DNA of 64,000 nucleotides from Pholiota molesta (lineage: Eukaryota; Basidiomycota; Agaricomycetes; Agaricales; Strophariaceae). Positions 1-11,113 of the stretch are shown piece after piece. Below the pieces are notes generated by a model. It had not been told where the DNA came from. It saw only the letters and a program-made list of their open reading frames with translations, and made no database searches. The translations under genes were made by a program, and so were the position numbers. The DNA is taken from NCBI GenBank assembly GCA_014925825.1, contig JACGCK010000054.1:1-64000 (forward strand), written 5' to 3'. Each line of letters opens with the position of its first letter. The stretch's first letter is position 1.

Positions 1-786
1 GCTGCGGATAGTCAAGAAGAATCAAATCCAAGCTTCTGCGAAGAAGAGAATGGCGACTTTACCCAGGCCAACACCAGTTGGGAGGACTCCCTGGAGAAGG
101 TCTTGCGGGCGTTCAAGGATGCTGAGGCAGAGGATTCGGATTTACGTGACTTGTTTTACAGGGATTCGTCTTTCTTCTCGCAGAGTTCTCTTATCAGCGG
201 CATCCTAGGACTTCCCAGGTATTCCAACATTTCATCCGGGTCGGGTGGGCGTCACGACGAACGTCTCAAACGGTTGGACGAGAGTTTCGATAGCGTTGAG
301 AAATCTGTCGAGGAACTTCTGGCGGAGCTCGAGCTTCTTCCCGACACCATTACAATCAAGACCGAAGACCCATATGTTGAATTCTTCATTCACCGACGTT
401 GGTTTCATACAAGAATCATGGACGAAGTCGTTAAACCCGGACCAGAGTTAGTTCGCCTCATTACCTCTATTCCAGAAGACGATGAGGACGGGGAAGAGCC
501 TTACACGTGGACGGCAACATCGCAGGATGAAGAGAAGAGGATGGGAAGTCAAGCGAGGGCGAGGACGACCAATGGAGTAATCTTCTTGGACTGGAATCAT
601 ATGCGGACTGAGTTACTTCAAATCACCAAAAGCCGCCTATTCTTTTCTTCCTGGTGCGTTCCTCTCTTCCAGCTTCTTTTTCGGTCTTTTACTATCTTTA
701 TCGAACAAGAGACTTTCAGCGCAGGCACCTCATGCCCTCGTGATCGTTACGACTATGAAAACGACATTACTGGCTCCTCTGGATAG
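1..786 (+). CDS. 3' part of an unrecognised protein (5' end outside window)
   Basis: The frame is open from the first base of the window to a TAG at 784-786, so this is the C-terminal part of a longer gene. The visible ~261 residues are acidic and Ser-rich at first, then contain a helical stretch with charged heptads (around LDESFDSVEKSVEELLAEL) and a more ordered segment near FFIHRRWFHTRIMDEVV. I recognise no domain. The last ~40 residues, after the TTSW-like position near 650, look less coding and may be intron or downstream sequence, because a GTGCGT donor-like motif occurs there. Confidence is good for coding up to about 640 and low for the exact end. Confidence 0.5.
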   Translation, partial: AADSQEESNPSFCEEENGDFTQANTSWEDSLEKVLRAFKDAEAEDSDLRDLFYRDSSFFSQSSLISGILGLPRYSNISSGSGGRHDERLKRLDESFDSVEKSVEELLAELELLPDTITIKTEDPYVEFFIHRRWFHTRIMDEVVKPGPELVRLITSIPEDDEDGEEPYTWTATSQDEEKRMGSQARARTTNGVIFLDWNHMRTELLQITKSRLFFSSWCVPLFQLLFRSFTIFIEQETFSAGTSCPRDRYDYENDITGSSG

Positions 787-1361
787 AAAACTCGCCTTCC
801 AATCCAGGACAACACCTTGGTCCCTATATTCTGCTCTTTTTTCGTTCACCACTTATATTCGGCATCTCTGTTCTTCTCCCATTTTTGAGGATGATATTCA
901 TTCCCCTCATTTTATACCTCTGTTCTCTTCTATCGTTCATATAACATCCATACTATGCATAGTAAACACCTTCATTGATTCTACGTTTTCAAATATGCGA
1001 TTCGATATGAGTGTTGAATACGTTGAATGTTGAATGTTTGAACGTCGAGCCTGAGATCATCGATTCGCTTCGCCGCCGTGCCCGCAAGCTGTACTTCGCA
1101 TGATTCATTGTCATATTTTTATGGTTGGAACAAAGTGATTCAGTTACTCCATGAAAAGCGTAGGTTGACTTTGTTGCAGTGCCAGCTTCAATTCCAGACT
1201 TCAGGCCTGAACTATCAAGAATAATGTTGAGATATCTATTGTCCGAGTTTTCCATCCCACACAAATCCCACAGTCCCGATGTCAGTGAACTGGGGAGAAT
1301 TATATGGATAGCATAAATTTATAATTCAGACTTTATTTTACGCTAAGTATATGTGAAGTCC
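787..1361. other. Intergenic, no gene seen
   Basis: This AT-rich stretch lies between the 3' ends of two convergent genes. The ORFs in it are short and show no family signature. It probably holds both 3' untranslated regions. Confidence 0.5.
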
Positions 1362-4020
1362 CTACAGATACAGAGTGGTCAACCTCATCCCATGCTTTGC
1401 CAGTTCGCTTCGGCTCAGTGAATAATTATATATTCTGGGGACTGGGGGAGGTGGCAGCATCATGGGGTCGACTGACTGGCCTCGGATCATATTGTGAAAT
1501 CGATGGCTCTGCCTTTGCCATGGCTGCCCCATCCTGTTCTGACTTCGTGAGACCACCGGAGTGGGTCCATTCAGCCGGAAGCCGATAGGCTGCTTTGTTC
1601 CAACTCGTTCGACCTTCTCATTGTCCCATGTCACCCTGAAGCTCGGCCAGAAACATACTGCAAGACAGTGATTTGGAATAGAGATAGTAGTTGAATTCCC
1701 TCCAAAATTGAAAACACCGAATGTTAGCCTCCGATCTATAAGATCTCAATTAGCAACTGATGCTGCCGTTGTTGAGAATTTGGCCACATACGATCCTGAG
1801 CACTTGAGACCTCCTTCTCACATGTTGCGATACCTGTGTCCAGTAGACGATAGCATCCATTCCACCTAGCATCAAGTGGGTCTTCTGATCCGGGGAACTG
1901 CAGGGTGGCGCTATAGTCACCAATCGACTTGTTTTGACAGTGAGGGTCATCTTCTATCAATGAGGGCATTAGAAGCAGTGGCATCCGAAGTCCTACATGA
2001 GTAAGAAGGAGTGGCTCTATAGGTGAACTAGATCCTAGGAAATCGCGAATATTTTCGAAGCGATGGAGATATGCCAATGGACCCCATGGAATAATAGGGG
2101 GACCTCCTCCTCCTTTCTGAGCGCAATTGAAGACATCAAATACGTCCTTCGTAGTATTTAAAATCTCCTTTATCAGGCGGAAGAATGCTTGCTCGGCACC
2201 CTCACCATATGCTATTGAGATGCTGACCTTGCAAATCCCCATAAGAGAATATGAAATATCTTCTTGACGCGTCACCGTGCGCCTCGCTGCCAGCTGCATT
2301 GCGCGTGAAATGGGTATATTGTTGCGGATAAAAAATTCATCGTGTGTCATTGTTGTTCCTTCATAAATTTGGTGCATAATATCCTCGTTCTCCTTGGAGT
2401 TGTAAGCAAGGGTATTCTTAGCGAATCGTTTCCAGTCCTTGTTATAGAATACCAATTGACCCGGCCATGGGGCAAGCAGTTCTTGGAGTGTCCATCCACG
2501 AGTGAACCAACAGTCGCGATGAATATTATCGAGGATGAGGGTCTCCGCAAGGTAGATAATACAGATGGCAGAGTTCTCATACCACTTATACATTGAGCGG
2601 ATGGATTCGTCGAGCTCGGAGCTGCTGTCCTTGTTAATGCAAATCGTATCCATCCATCCAAACGAGAGGCCATGGTCTTTCCGGGCAGAATTACAGAAAT
2701 TGGCAAGCTTTTGATATCCGGACTGCTGAGTATCGAACTGTCCTATCTGCCAATCGCCGTAGGTGATTTCACTGTCGGATCCACGAAGCCAGGTGTGGGA
2801 CAGGATGGCATAACCGGTGGCTTTCCGTACAATCTGCTTGATGATGTCGTCTTCAATAGATCGCTCATCAATGTTGTAAGAATTGTTCGCCCGCTTCATA
2901 GAAAGTTCTTTGTCTACCCTTTCTCTAAGCGTCCCCTCTGAGTAGTTGAGTTGAATCTCTTCGATGACTTGGCCATAGACGCCATTCCTGTCGAGCAGTG
3001 TAATTTGGAGCTTGGTGTCGGAGTCTCCAGCGATTTTGAAGTGTAACAACCGAATAGGCATTGTGCTGAAGACATGCTCGCGGACCGCCCCTGGGATTCG
3101 ACCCATTAAAGTAGCATCACTTGGTTTGAGCTCGGAATCTATCCAGAAACAAGCAATGGCGATAGTATCAGAACTAGAGCGGGTCTAGAGTAATATGCAT
3201 ACCTTCCAAGCGCCCGGGGTCAGAACCTGTACTCTCTGTTGCCGGTGGTGCCATACCAGGAGATTCAGCCTTCTCATGCTCTTGAAGATCATCAACATTA
3301 GAAATTGTCATAGATCTGGAGTGAATCCACATGCCTTCCTCAAACTCGGAGTCCGAGGTGCTACTATCTTTTTCCGCGCCAGGAAACTCGGCCTCAGCGA
3401 TGCCCTCTGGACTAGTATCAAGAGCTGCCTGGAAGTCAACAACTACAATCCGTGGTGACGCCGAGGAAGAGATCTACCTTTTAAATCCACCTCGATAGCT
3501 TGACCGACTCGCGATTGTATAATCATCGATGATATAAATTTCTGGAGCGCAGTAACAAGCTTTCCTGCTTCGAGACTGAAATCAACTTGGCCGATATCTA
3601 CAATATCATTAAATAATTAAAATACTATCTGTTGCGGTGAAGAGACCAATACCTTTCTCATTTTTGCCATGGGCTACTTGTATGAGAGGAATTACAAAGT
3701 TCTGCAGGGCCTCAAGCAGTATTTGCGATGGGGAGTTCGTAGTGGGATCTATTGCATCAACTGAGTAATAATAAAAATGTACGAGCGGCGTATGTGCTCT
3801 CAGTAAACAGGTATTTTTGCTCACCTCTTTGAATATGATCGTTGTCCGACAGTCCCAAGTGGATTTCAGTATCGCGATGCACATCAGCGGATTCGGACAT
3901 TGCAGCACAGTGTTCGACGATGGACAAGTTGATGTGAGTGGGGAGAAGGAACTTCGAAAGTCGCAGTCGGGAGTTTGTGTGACAGCCTGCGAGACCGTCT
4001 GCCAGACGGTCCGCAGCCAC
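1362..4020 (-). CDS. HET-domain (heterokaryon incompatibility) protein, six exons
   Basis: The exons, read on the minus strand, are 4020-3825, 3760-3653, 3597-3478, 3442-3203, 3138-1792 and 1735-1362. They total 2385 nt (794 aa). All five introns are GT-AG and phase 1; that at 3443-3477 is only 35 nt. The HET domain lies in the big exon: YAILSHTW, then GWMDTICINKDSSSELDESI with a following YKWY, then CWFTRGWTLQELLAP, and later the GICKVSI/YGEGAEQAFFRL segment usual after HET cores. An acidic, Ser-rich N-terminal region of about 220 residues precedes it. A Pro-rich tail is added by the last exon, past a splice whose intron would otherwise read through to a false stop at 1736. HET proteins act in allorecognition and programmed cell death in fungi, and the partner here is unknown. 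The start at 4020 is the most upstream Met; Met at about 3900 is an alternative. Confidence 0.85.
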
Positions 4021-4164
4021 TAATTCCAGTGGTGTCCTCCAAACATAGGTAGAAGGTGAAAGTTAAAAATGCCGAAGTGAAAATTGAAACACCGAAGTTA
4101 GAGTGGAAATCACCTTGCTGAAAGCAATGGTCCCCCACTGTCAAAATTCACTATATATGGATAG
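4021..4164. other. 5' flank of the HET gene with GAAGT-rich degenerate repeats
   Basis: Short imperfect repeats of the type GAAGTGAAA/GAAAGTT run through about 4045-4120. The same motif style reappears at 4780-4950. No gene is seen. Confidence 0.4.
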
Positions 4165-4407
4165 ATGTTAAGAAATCGTAAATATTTACCTGTGCGTGGA
4201 TTGGCAAGCATAAGCAAACAATGCATTCCCTATCAACTTGTGAAAATGTTGAGAAATCGTAAATATTTACTTGAACATGGTTTGGCAAGCACAAGCAAAC
4301 AATGCATTCCCTATCGACTTGTGAAAATGTTGAGAAATCGTAAATATTTACCTGAGCATGGATTGCCAAGCACGAGCAAACAATGCATTCCCTATCGACT
4401 TGCGAAA
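4165..4407. repeat. 81-bp tandem repeat, three copies
   Basis: Three copies begin at 4165, 4246 and 4327, each opening with an ATGTTRAGAAATCGTAAAT-like start and containing CAAACAATGCATTCCCTATC. The copies are about 90% identical. A broken fourth start follows near 4420. Because 81 is a multiple of three, both strands carry open frames across the array (about 95 and 72 codons). These are best read as by-products of the repeat rather than genes. Confidence 0.9.
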
Positions 4408-5390
4408 TGTTTGAAAATGTTGAGAAATGACCAAGAAATGTTGAAGAAATGACACTTGGTACTTTAATTCTTTTACAGTTTCCGAAGACCGAGCGTGGCG
4501 GGTGCAGCCGCCAGCGAGGTCTGACAATAAAAGATTATAGCAATGATTACAATTTACAGGCTTCTCCAAGGCTTCTCATCAATAAATCACATACAAGTGA
4601 TAATAACCCGGGCCATTAATTAAGTATAAGTAAGTAATAAGTATATCAAAAGAAAATAATTTGATGAACCTGTCCTAAACATAAGTCTGCATCGAGAACT
4701 TGGGTGAGAATTTGGACGTTCGAATAATGTGACGCCATCAGCAAGGTGTTGAGGAGACCGAAGGTCGACCCTTTATGCTAAAGTGGAAGTGGAAGTGCTG
4801 AAGTTGAAGTTGAAATGTCGAGGTGAAAGTTGAGATCGTTCAGAGGCCAAATTTACAACTGAAGTTACAAAAATTTCCGCTCTGAAGTGCAAAATTACCT
4901 GTTTGGAAGGTGAAATGCCGAAAATCTTGCCTTTCTGAAGTTGAAATAATTTCCTCCGCTAAGGCCCTTCATACCCTACTATCTGAAATGACATGGATAC
5001 GCGATCGAATCACTCTTCTCTTCATCCGTTTACGGTGAATCCTTATGCAGCCTTACTATGGCGTACAATTCATCGATGGCCGCATACACCCGACACGGTA
5101 TGTGGTGACAATGTGGCGACGTGGCATACTACTAAAATGGGGGAAACAATGAACTTTCTTAGAAACAATGAACTTTCTTAGACTGTTGGTTTCCTTATCA
5201 GCATTGGTTATGCCTCCAGGCCTGAGGCCTGGGTCATGGGATTCCTGAAATCGTTCATTCCACATCAACTTCTTGGGCGCTTAAATTGACCTCGAGGTGG
5301 CCGCATGGAGCCCTATATATGAATCCAGAGTCCATGGCGAAGCTTCTCTAAACTAAACGGAATCATCATCTTCATCCCCTACAACTCAAT
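4408..5390. other. Intergenic, probable Argonaute promoter region
   Basis: No convincing gene. GAAGT/GAAGTTGAA degenerate repeats fill about 4780-4950. A short exact direct repeat (GAAACAATGAACTTTCTTAG) sits at about 5144-5181. A TATATATGAATC sequence lies near 5315, some 75 bases before the Argonaute start, and may be the TATA element. Confidence 0.4.
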
Positions 5391-8300
5391 ATGGCTGACA
5401 GAGGCAGAGGCCAACAACGTGGTCGTGGAGGTCCACCTGGCGGACCCCAAGGAGACCGAGGTAGAGGCGGCGGCGGTGGACGTGGATTTGGCGACCGCGG
5501 TCAGGGCAATCGCGGTCGTGGATTTGAGGGCAGAGGTGGCCCAGGAGGTGGTCCTGGAGGTGGAAGAGGTGGCTTTCGTGGAAGAGGAGGACCTCCGATG
5601 ATCTTTGCAGAAAACGTGGCTCCCCAAATCGCTCCGCGCCTTGCAGCGGCGGAACTCCACAGCCTTGTCGAAGGCTTCAAATCCTTGAAAGTCAAGCCCG
5701 AGCGTCCACTACGTCCTGGCTGGGGAACCGCAGGAACTGCCATTACTGTTCGGGCCAATTTCTTCGCACTACGGATCCCAAAGGGGCTTATCTATGATTA
5801 TGTGGTCGAAATCACTCCGAAGACAGATATCAACAGGATTAAAGCACGTCTTTTTGACCTTCTGGAGCGCAATCCTCTCTGTCAACCCCACGTTCCTTAC
5901 ATTGCACATGACCGCAGTCAGAGGTTGGTGTCGGCGAAGAAACTGCCGCAACCTTTGGATATCCAGGTGCCATTCTACGACGACGATGAGTTTGGTCCTG
6001 GGCCAAATCCGAAAGTGTATACTGTTTCAATCCGATTTGACCGCGAATTGGATCCTCGTCAGCTCACGCGGTACGTCGAGACTCGAAATAATTCTCCCAA
6101 TTCAAACTATTTTCTAATTAATATTTTAGCTACATGGATGGTCGTCCGGACGCGAGTGATTATAACACGTTACCCTTGGTTTCTGCGCTGAACCTAGTTT
6201 TACAACAATACTCGAGTCGAGTTGGGACACGCGTGGGCAAGAATCGCTTCTTTTTCCCCCTATCGTCGCAGAAATACAGCCTTGGACCCGGTCTTGAAGC
6301 GATACAGGGATTTTACACTTCCGTTCGTCCGACCTATAAGGAATTGATGGTCAACGTGTGAGTATGCCATTCTCCGTTTGAACATCCGATCTCAAGTTTC
6401 CATTTTCATCTACAGGAATGTCTGTATGACTGCGTTTATCGTGCCTGGAAACCTTGCAGATAGGCTGATGGAGTTCAGTCGCAACTCGAGAGGCGCTATG
6501 CCAACACTTCCCAAAAGTATGGTCAAAAGCATTCGGGTGAAGACCCTGCACCTTGGATACAAGAAGAAGCTCAATGCCATCGGAAACAATTCTGCGCGCA
6601 ACACATACTTTGACTGCGAGGAATTCGGGGGCAGAGTATCAGTCGAAACTTATTTCCAGAGGAGTGAGTCAAAAATAATTTAATCAATACAACACTCTGA
6701 CGATAATTTGCTTCTGCAGAATACAAACGAACACTGAAATATGCCTCGGAGCTCCCAGTCGTCGATGTAGGGAGTGCTAAAAGATCCAACTGGATTCCAG
6801 CAGAGTTGTGCGTCATCGAACCCGGGAACGCATTCCGAGGCAAACTAAGCGACAAAGAGACGGCGGAGATGATCAAGTTTGCGTGCAACCCACCCGCTGT
6901 TAACGCAGACGCGATCATCAATACCGGTCTTCCTATGCTGGGCTTAGCGCCGGCGGTCGCTCCCATCGATGGCTTTGGCATTGAAATCAACCCCAATATG
7001 ACGGACGTACCGGCGCGCGAGCTTCCTTCTCCCAGATTGACATACAAAGTCGGTCAAGCGAAGGTTCAAAATGGGAGCTGGAATATTCTCGACGTCAAGT
7101 TCCATCGAGGTGTGCGCATTAGCAGCTGGTGCGTCTTGGTTATCAGGGATGGAAGGGATACCATCGGGGGTCCTGCGGACCCCCAATTTTCGAACCTCGT
7201 GCGCGGTTTCGGGACGAAGTTGGACAAGAGTGGCGTTGGTGTGCCCCCGGGTTTGCCTCGCCTTCTACCTCCTGCTTCGTTACCCAACCCAAATCAGGAT
7301 CCCGACAGGAGCCGTGCTCTTAGCATCATCCGGAACATCTTCAAGGACGCTCTCAAAAGTGGCCCGAAACCTAGCTTTGTTCTGGTGCTCCTCGAGAATC
7401 GTGATAATTACATCTACCCAGGTATCAAGGTAAGATGCTTTGACTTGTTCATTTATCTTCATATGCTAAAGTCATATTCTCCAGCGCATCGGTGACGTTG
7501 AATTAGGCATCCAGACGGTTCACATGCAGCTCCAGAAGGCACTCAACGAGCCTAAGAAGCAGGACCAGTATTTCTCCAATGTGGCTTTGAAGGTGAACAC
7601 GAAATTGGGAGGAGTCAATCATCTCGTATGTCTTCCATTCTGTCTTACGTTCAATCTATTCACTCGCATGAATTAGCTGGAACAGAGAGCCATGCACTGG
7701 TTGACCAAGAAGAAAACGATGATGGTCGGCATCGATGTCACTCACCCTGGGCCCGGAAGCAGGGAAGGGACGCCCTCGATCGCGGCAGTTGTCGCCAGTG
7801 TGGACGATGATTTCGTACAATTTCCTGCAAGCCTTCGCATCCAAGAGACGAAGAAAGAGGTGAGTTCTTCAATTCGTGAATAAATTAATTCATGACTCAA
7901 TAGCATCACTCCAATGTCAGATGCTCGATGAATTGAGAGATATGATGGTCGAGCGTCTGCTCTTGTATGAAAAGAAAAACAAAGTCCTACCTGCGAGAAT
8001 ATTCGTATACCGTGATGGTGTTTCAGAAGTTCGTATCAAGTTTCTCTACGTGTATATTGAGTCTGATGCTAATATCATATTTCTTATTTACAGGGCCAGT
8101 TCGACACGGTCTTGGAGGAAGAACTTCCCCAAATCTTGGACTCATTCAAGAAGCTGAGCACCAAAGACCGCAAGAACTACAGGCCTTCGCTCACGATCAT
8201 TGTCTGTGGGAAGCGTCACCACGCGAGGTCAGTTTCTTGATACTCCTCTGAACACAGCGCATCCTAAATCTGGTGAAATATATAGATTCTGGCCTACCAG

Positions 8301-8861
8301 TTCACAATACGCTTCACAGAATGGCAACACACGTCCAGGAACGGTAGTCGACAAGGGAATTACGGGAGTGTAAGCTTCCTATATCAGAGTCTAATGCTTC
8401 TGGTTTATTAACTTTGTTCACCAGCTTCGATTTTGATTTCTATCTGCAAGCACACGCCGGCCTTCAGGGGCACGTAAAGTCGACACATTACACCGTTGTG
8501 TATGACGAAAATAATCTCCAGGCCGATGAAATCCAGCAAGGAACGCACGATACGAGCTATCTCTATGCACGTGCGACAAAGGCAGTCAGCCTCATTCCCG
8601 CTGCGTACTATGCTGATCTCGCCTGCGAGAGAGGCAGATGCTACCTCAACGAGTTCCTTGTGGATGACAAGACATCTACTGCTGGGGGTAGTACGCGCGG
8701 CTTCTTGAGCAGAGAAGAGGATGCAAAGAGGGTTTTCGATGCGGCGAAGAAGCACTGGGGTCAAGGGGTGAGCGCTATCTCTACCACGCCTCGATAGTTT
8801 GGGCTGATCTGATTTTTTTTAGCTCCACGATGATATGAATGACAGTATGTTCTATATATGA
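5391..8861 (+). CDS. AGO: Argonaute (eukaryotic AGO clade), catalytically complete
   Basis: Eleven exons sum to 2898 nt (965 aa): 5391-6070, 6130-6357, 6416-6663, 6720-7429, 7485-7625, 7677-7859, 7921-8028, 8094-8227, 8286-8369, 8425-8767 and 8823-8861. The first ~65 residues are an RGG/GGR-rich low-complexity tail. The N domain, linker, PAZ (around MVNVNVCMTAFIVPGNL to RTLKYASELPVVDVG), MID and PIWI follow. PIWI shows the catalytic tetrad: D in MVGIDVTHPGPG, the glutamate finger in LRIQETKKE, D in FVYRDGVSEGQF and H in KSTHYTVVYDE. The protein should therefore be slicing-competent. Argonaute binds small RNAs and silences matching transcripts in RNAi (quelling-type) pathways. It ends in DSMFYI, matching the hydrophobic C-terminus usual for AGO proteins. 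Confidence 0.97.
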
Positions 8862-9357
8862 TGTCAAATCTCTTTGCGCAGTCAAGTGTACATACAACAT
8901 TGCAATCTAGCGAAAGCTCTACGTACATAAATAGTATAAAGTTATCACAAGTCCCAATAGAAAATACCAAGAGATACACGAGTCTGAAATCAATGTAGTG
9001 TCATGGATGGCGTAATCGTTAGCGTAAAAATCCGCGAGCGTTAGATTAGAAAATGAGTGATGTCCAAAGGTCAAGCACGGAACGAATCATAGTAGGACAG
9101 TTAGTGTAGGCCACGCCGACGTCTCCACTTCGAGAGCTTGGACGATGCCATTAGCTGAGGCTTGGGTGACACGTCGAGTGCCCATGGGTCCTCTGTGCTT
9201 GGTGCTGCGCAGGTGAATCCAGCGAGTATTGCTGCAGCAATGTATGGAGATTATGGTGGCGCTTCCGCCGACAAGAATGGTTTCGCTGGACGTTGGACGA
9301 CGACGTTGGTTGTATGGTTCCCCAAGCATCGGCGGTAATGGCTCTTGCCAGATGACA
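8862..9357. other. Intergenic between convergent genes
   Basis: This holds the 3' ends of the Argonaute and of the minus-strand membrane protein. The minus-strand ORFs at 9087-9425 and 9251-9610 are frame shadows or untranslated sequence without protein character. Confidence 0.5.
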
Positions 9358-10320
9358 TCATGACGAAGTTGTTCTGAACCGCGTCCAACATACTGCTGAG
9401 AGCACACCGATACTGAGAGTTCCAAACACCAACGTCAGTCCTCCCACAAATCCTGCTGCAGCTGCTGCGCTCGTGCTTAGCAGCCTCTTGTCGCCCACAA
9501 ATTCGTCCAATGAGCCACTTGACAAACACGTTACTCCCAGAGGGCCCGCAATACCTCCTATAGCTATAAAAAAGAATGCGGCTACAGCATAGCCAATGTA
9601 TCGCAGCCATTTCTCCTGCATCTCGATGGCCGAGTTGTCGTCCTCGAAAAAATCTTCTGGTGAGTCCCGAGCCTTGTTTGGGTAGACGAGGAGATACAGA
9701 AGAAGCGCGAGTGGAAGACAGAGGATGACGCCGCCTGTAGCGCCCGCCTCGAGAGATGCTACAATAGGCGAGAGATATATAGAGTTGGGTGATGATCTGG
9801 ATGCACGAAGAATGGCATGTCCTGTCACTATGTATATCATCGATAATAAAGGCGGCACTGGGAGGAATAGCAAAAATGCGAAGAGTGGTGATATTGTGAA
9901 TGGTGGCATGATGGACTGTGCCCGGGCCAGCGAGCGACGCCGAACATGTTGAGGTTGAGGATAATGGAACCCAATGCCTTGTTCCTGTGGTTTTTCGGCG
10001 CTGAGTTCGCTCGTATTTTGTTGCGTATGACCCAACTGTCTGGGGGATGGCTCATTAAAGGATGTGACTACGGGCGAATGTAAGGCTCCTAGGGTGTATG
10101 GATGTGGTGGAGGCGAGGTCATAGGAGAGTCAACGTCGTGCGAAGGTAAAGAGCTGCTCGGAGGGTAAGAAAACTCAGGGCTGGCTGTGCTGTGCGGCTC
10201 GGCGGAGGACGAGCCACCCCACGACTCTGAAGAACGAGTCGTACCCTTGGGTGGCCGCAGGAAGATTCGTGAATATCTTGACATCTGTGGCAGAACTTCG
10301 TGCTGCAATGGGAAGCGCAA
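9358..10320 (-). CDS. Multi-pass membrane protein, unknown function
   Basis: A single open frame of 320 codons. The first ~130 residues are Ser/Pro-rich and hydrophilic, with basic patches such as QHVRRRSLARAQS, so they are probably cytosolic. Four hydrophobic segments follow: around FTISPLFAFLLFLPVPPLLSM, GATGGVILCLPLALLLYLLV, YIGYAVAAFFFIAIGGIAGP and AAAAAGFVGGLTLVFGTLSI. An acidic loop (DSPEDFFEDDNSAIEMQEKW) lies between the second and third. No family was recognised. Met at 10284 (MSRYSRIFLRPPKG) is an alternative start. There may be an unseen 3' intron near CWTRFRTTSS. Confidence 0.65.
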   Translation of the reverse strand: MRFPLQHEVLPQMSRYSRIFLRPPKGTTRSSESWGGSSSAEPHSTASPEFSYPPSSSLPSHDVDSPMTSPPPHPYTLGALHSPVVTSFNEPSPRQLGHTQQNTSELSAEKPQEQGIGFHYPQPQHVRRRSLARAQSIMPPFTISPLFAFLLFLPVPPLLSMIYIVTGHAILRASRSSPNSIYLSPIVASLEAGATGGVILCLPLALLLYLLVYPNKARDSPEDFFEDDNSAIEMQEKWLRYIGYAVAAFFFIAIGGIAGPLGVTCLSSGSLDEFVGDKRLLSTSAAAAAGFVGGLTLVFGTLSIGVLSAVCWTRFRTTSS

Positions 10321-11113
10321 TGGCTACCAGCTCTGGCCAGCAGATAGCGTTGTTGGTGGGAACGTCTAAACAGCGAAAAAGATTTTAGTTCGGATGATGT
10401 TCATGGTGGACTTTGTCGGTCTCGACTTCTATACAGTTGATGGTCGCCATTTGAACTGATTAAGACTTTAAGTAGTCACGGACTTTTCCGCAACATACTA
10501 GCCCCTATTTTAGCCTCGAGAGTGAACTTACAGCGCTTTATGGCTAGGCTTTGAATCCAAAGCCTAAGCGCCGCACTGATGGAATGGCGAAAATATATCA
10601 CTGATCATAGAACGCTCCGAATTCTTATCCTATCGTCCAATGTATTTGGCTTAACACTCACATACCCGATCATTAATCATTGACGATGGATAGATCTGAC
10701 CCGGGCAACAGCAGACAATTATAGAGCCCGCAATTGGCCCGCAACCATAATACATGGAACCATTCAACGTTCAACACTCACTGCCCACGGATGAAAGCCA
10801 AACGGATCGAGAATATCGCAATGTAAAGCCGCCAATTGAGTGTGGCGGTGAATTGGAAGGCAATGGACCATCCGGACTGGGATCCGGATATGAACTGCTG
10901 AATTCGATTGGTTCTATGTAGTACGTGCGTAATCCAAGTGGCAGAAAATCCTATGTACAGTGCATCCAATCTCCAGAGAGAATCCTGAGAATTCTCATAA
11001 AGCAACAATTATCTCCACAGCGAACAGATGAGTGACTCTAATGCATATTTCATGTCCAATTCTATGGGTCAAGGGGGTTGATCAGCGACTTTAGCGCCCA
11101 TACGCTTAGGCTC
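10321..11113. other. Gene-free AT-rich region with a short palindrome
   Basis: No gene seen. A hairpin-forming inverted repeat lies at about 10545-10566 (GGCTTTG-AATC-CAAAGCC) inside a larger GCGCTT...AAGCGC frame at 10533-10571. Related GCGCTTAGGC-type words recur at 11088-11110 and 12111-12130, just outside the element described next. Confidence 0.4.

Noticed and set aside
4165..4407. CRISPR array
   Set aside because: The 81-bp units are directly adjacent with no unique spacers, and the genome is eukaryotic.
4165..4452. 95-codon ORF over the minisatellite as a repeat protein gene
   Set aside because: The opposite strand is open as well, which is expected from a repeat length divisible by three. 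No codon bias or flanking gene structure.
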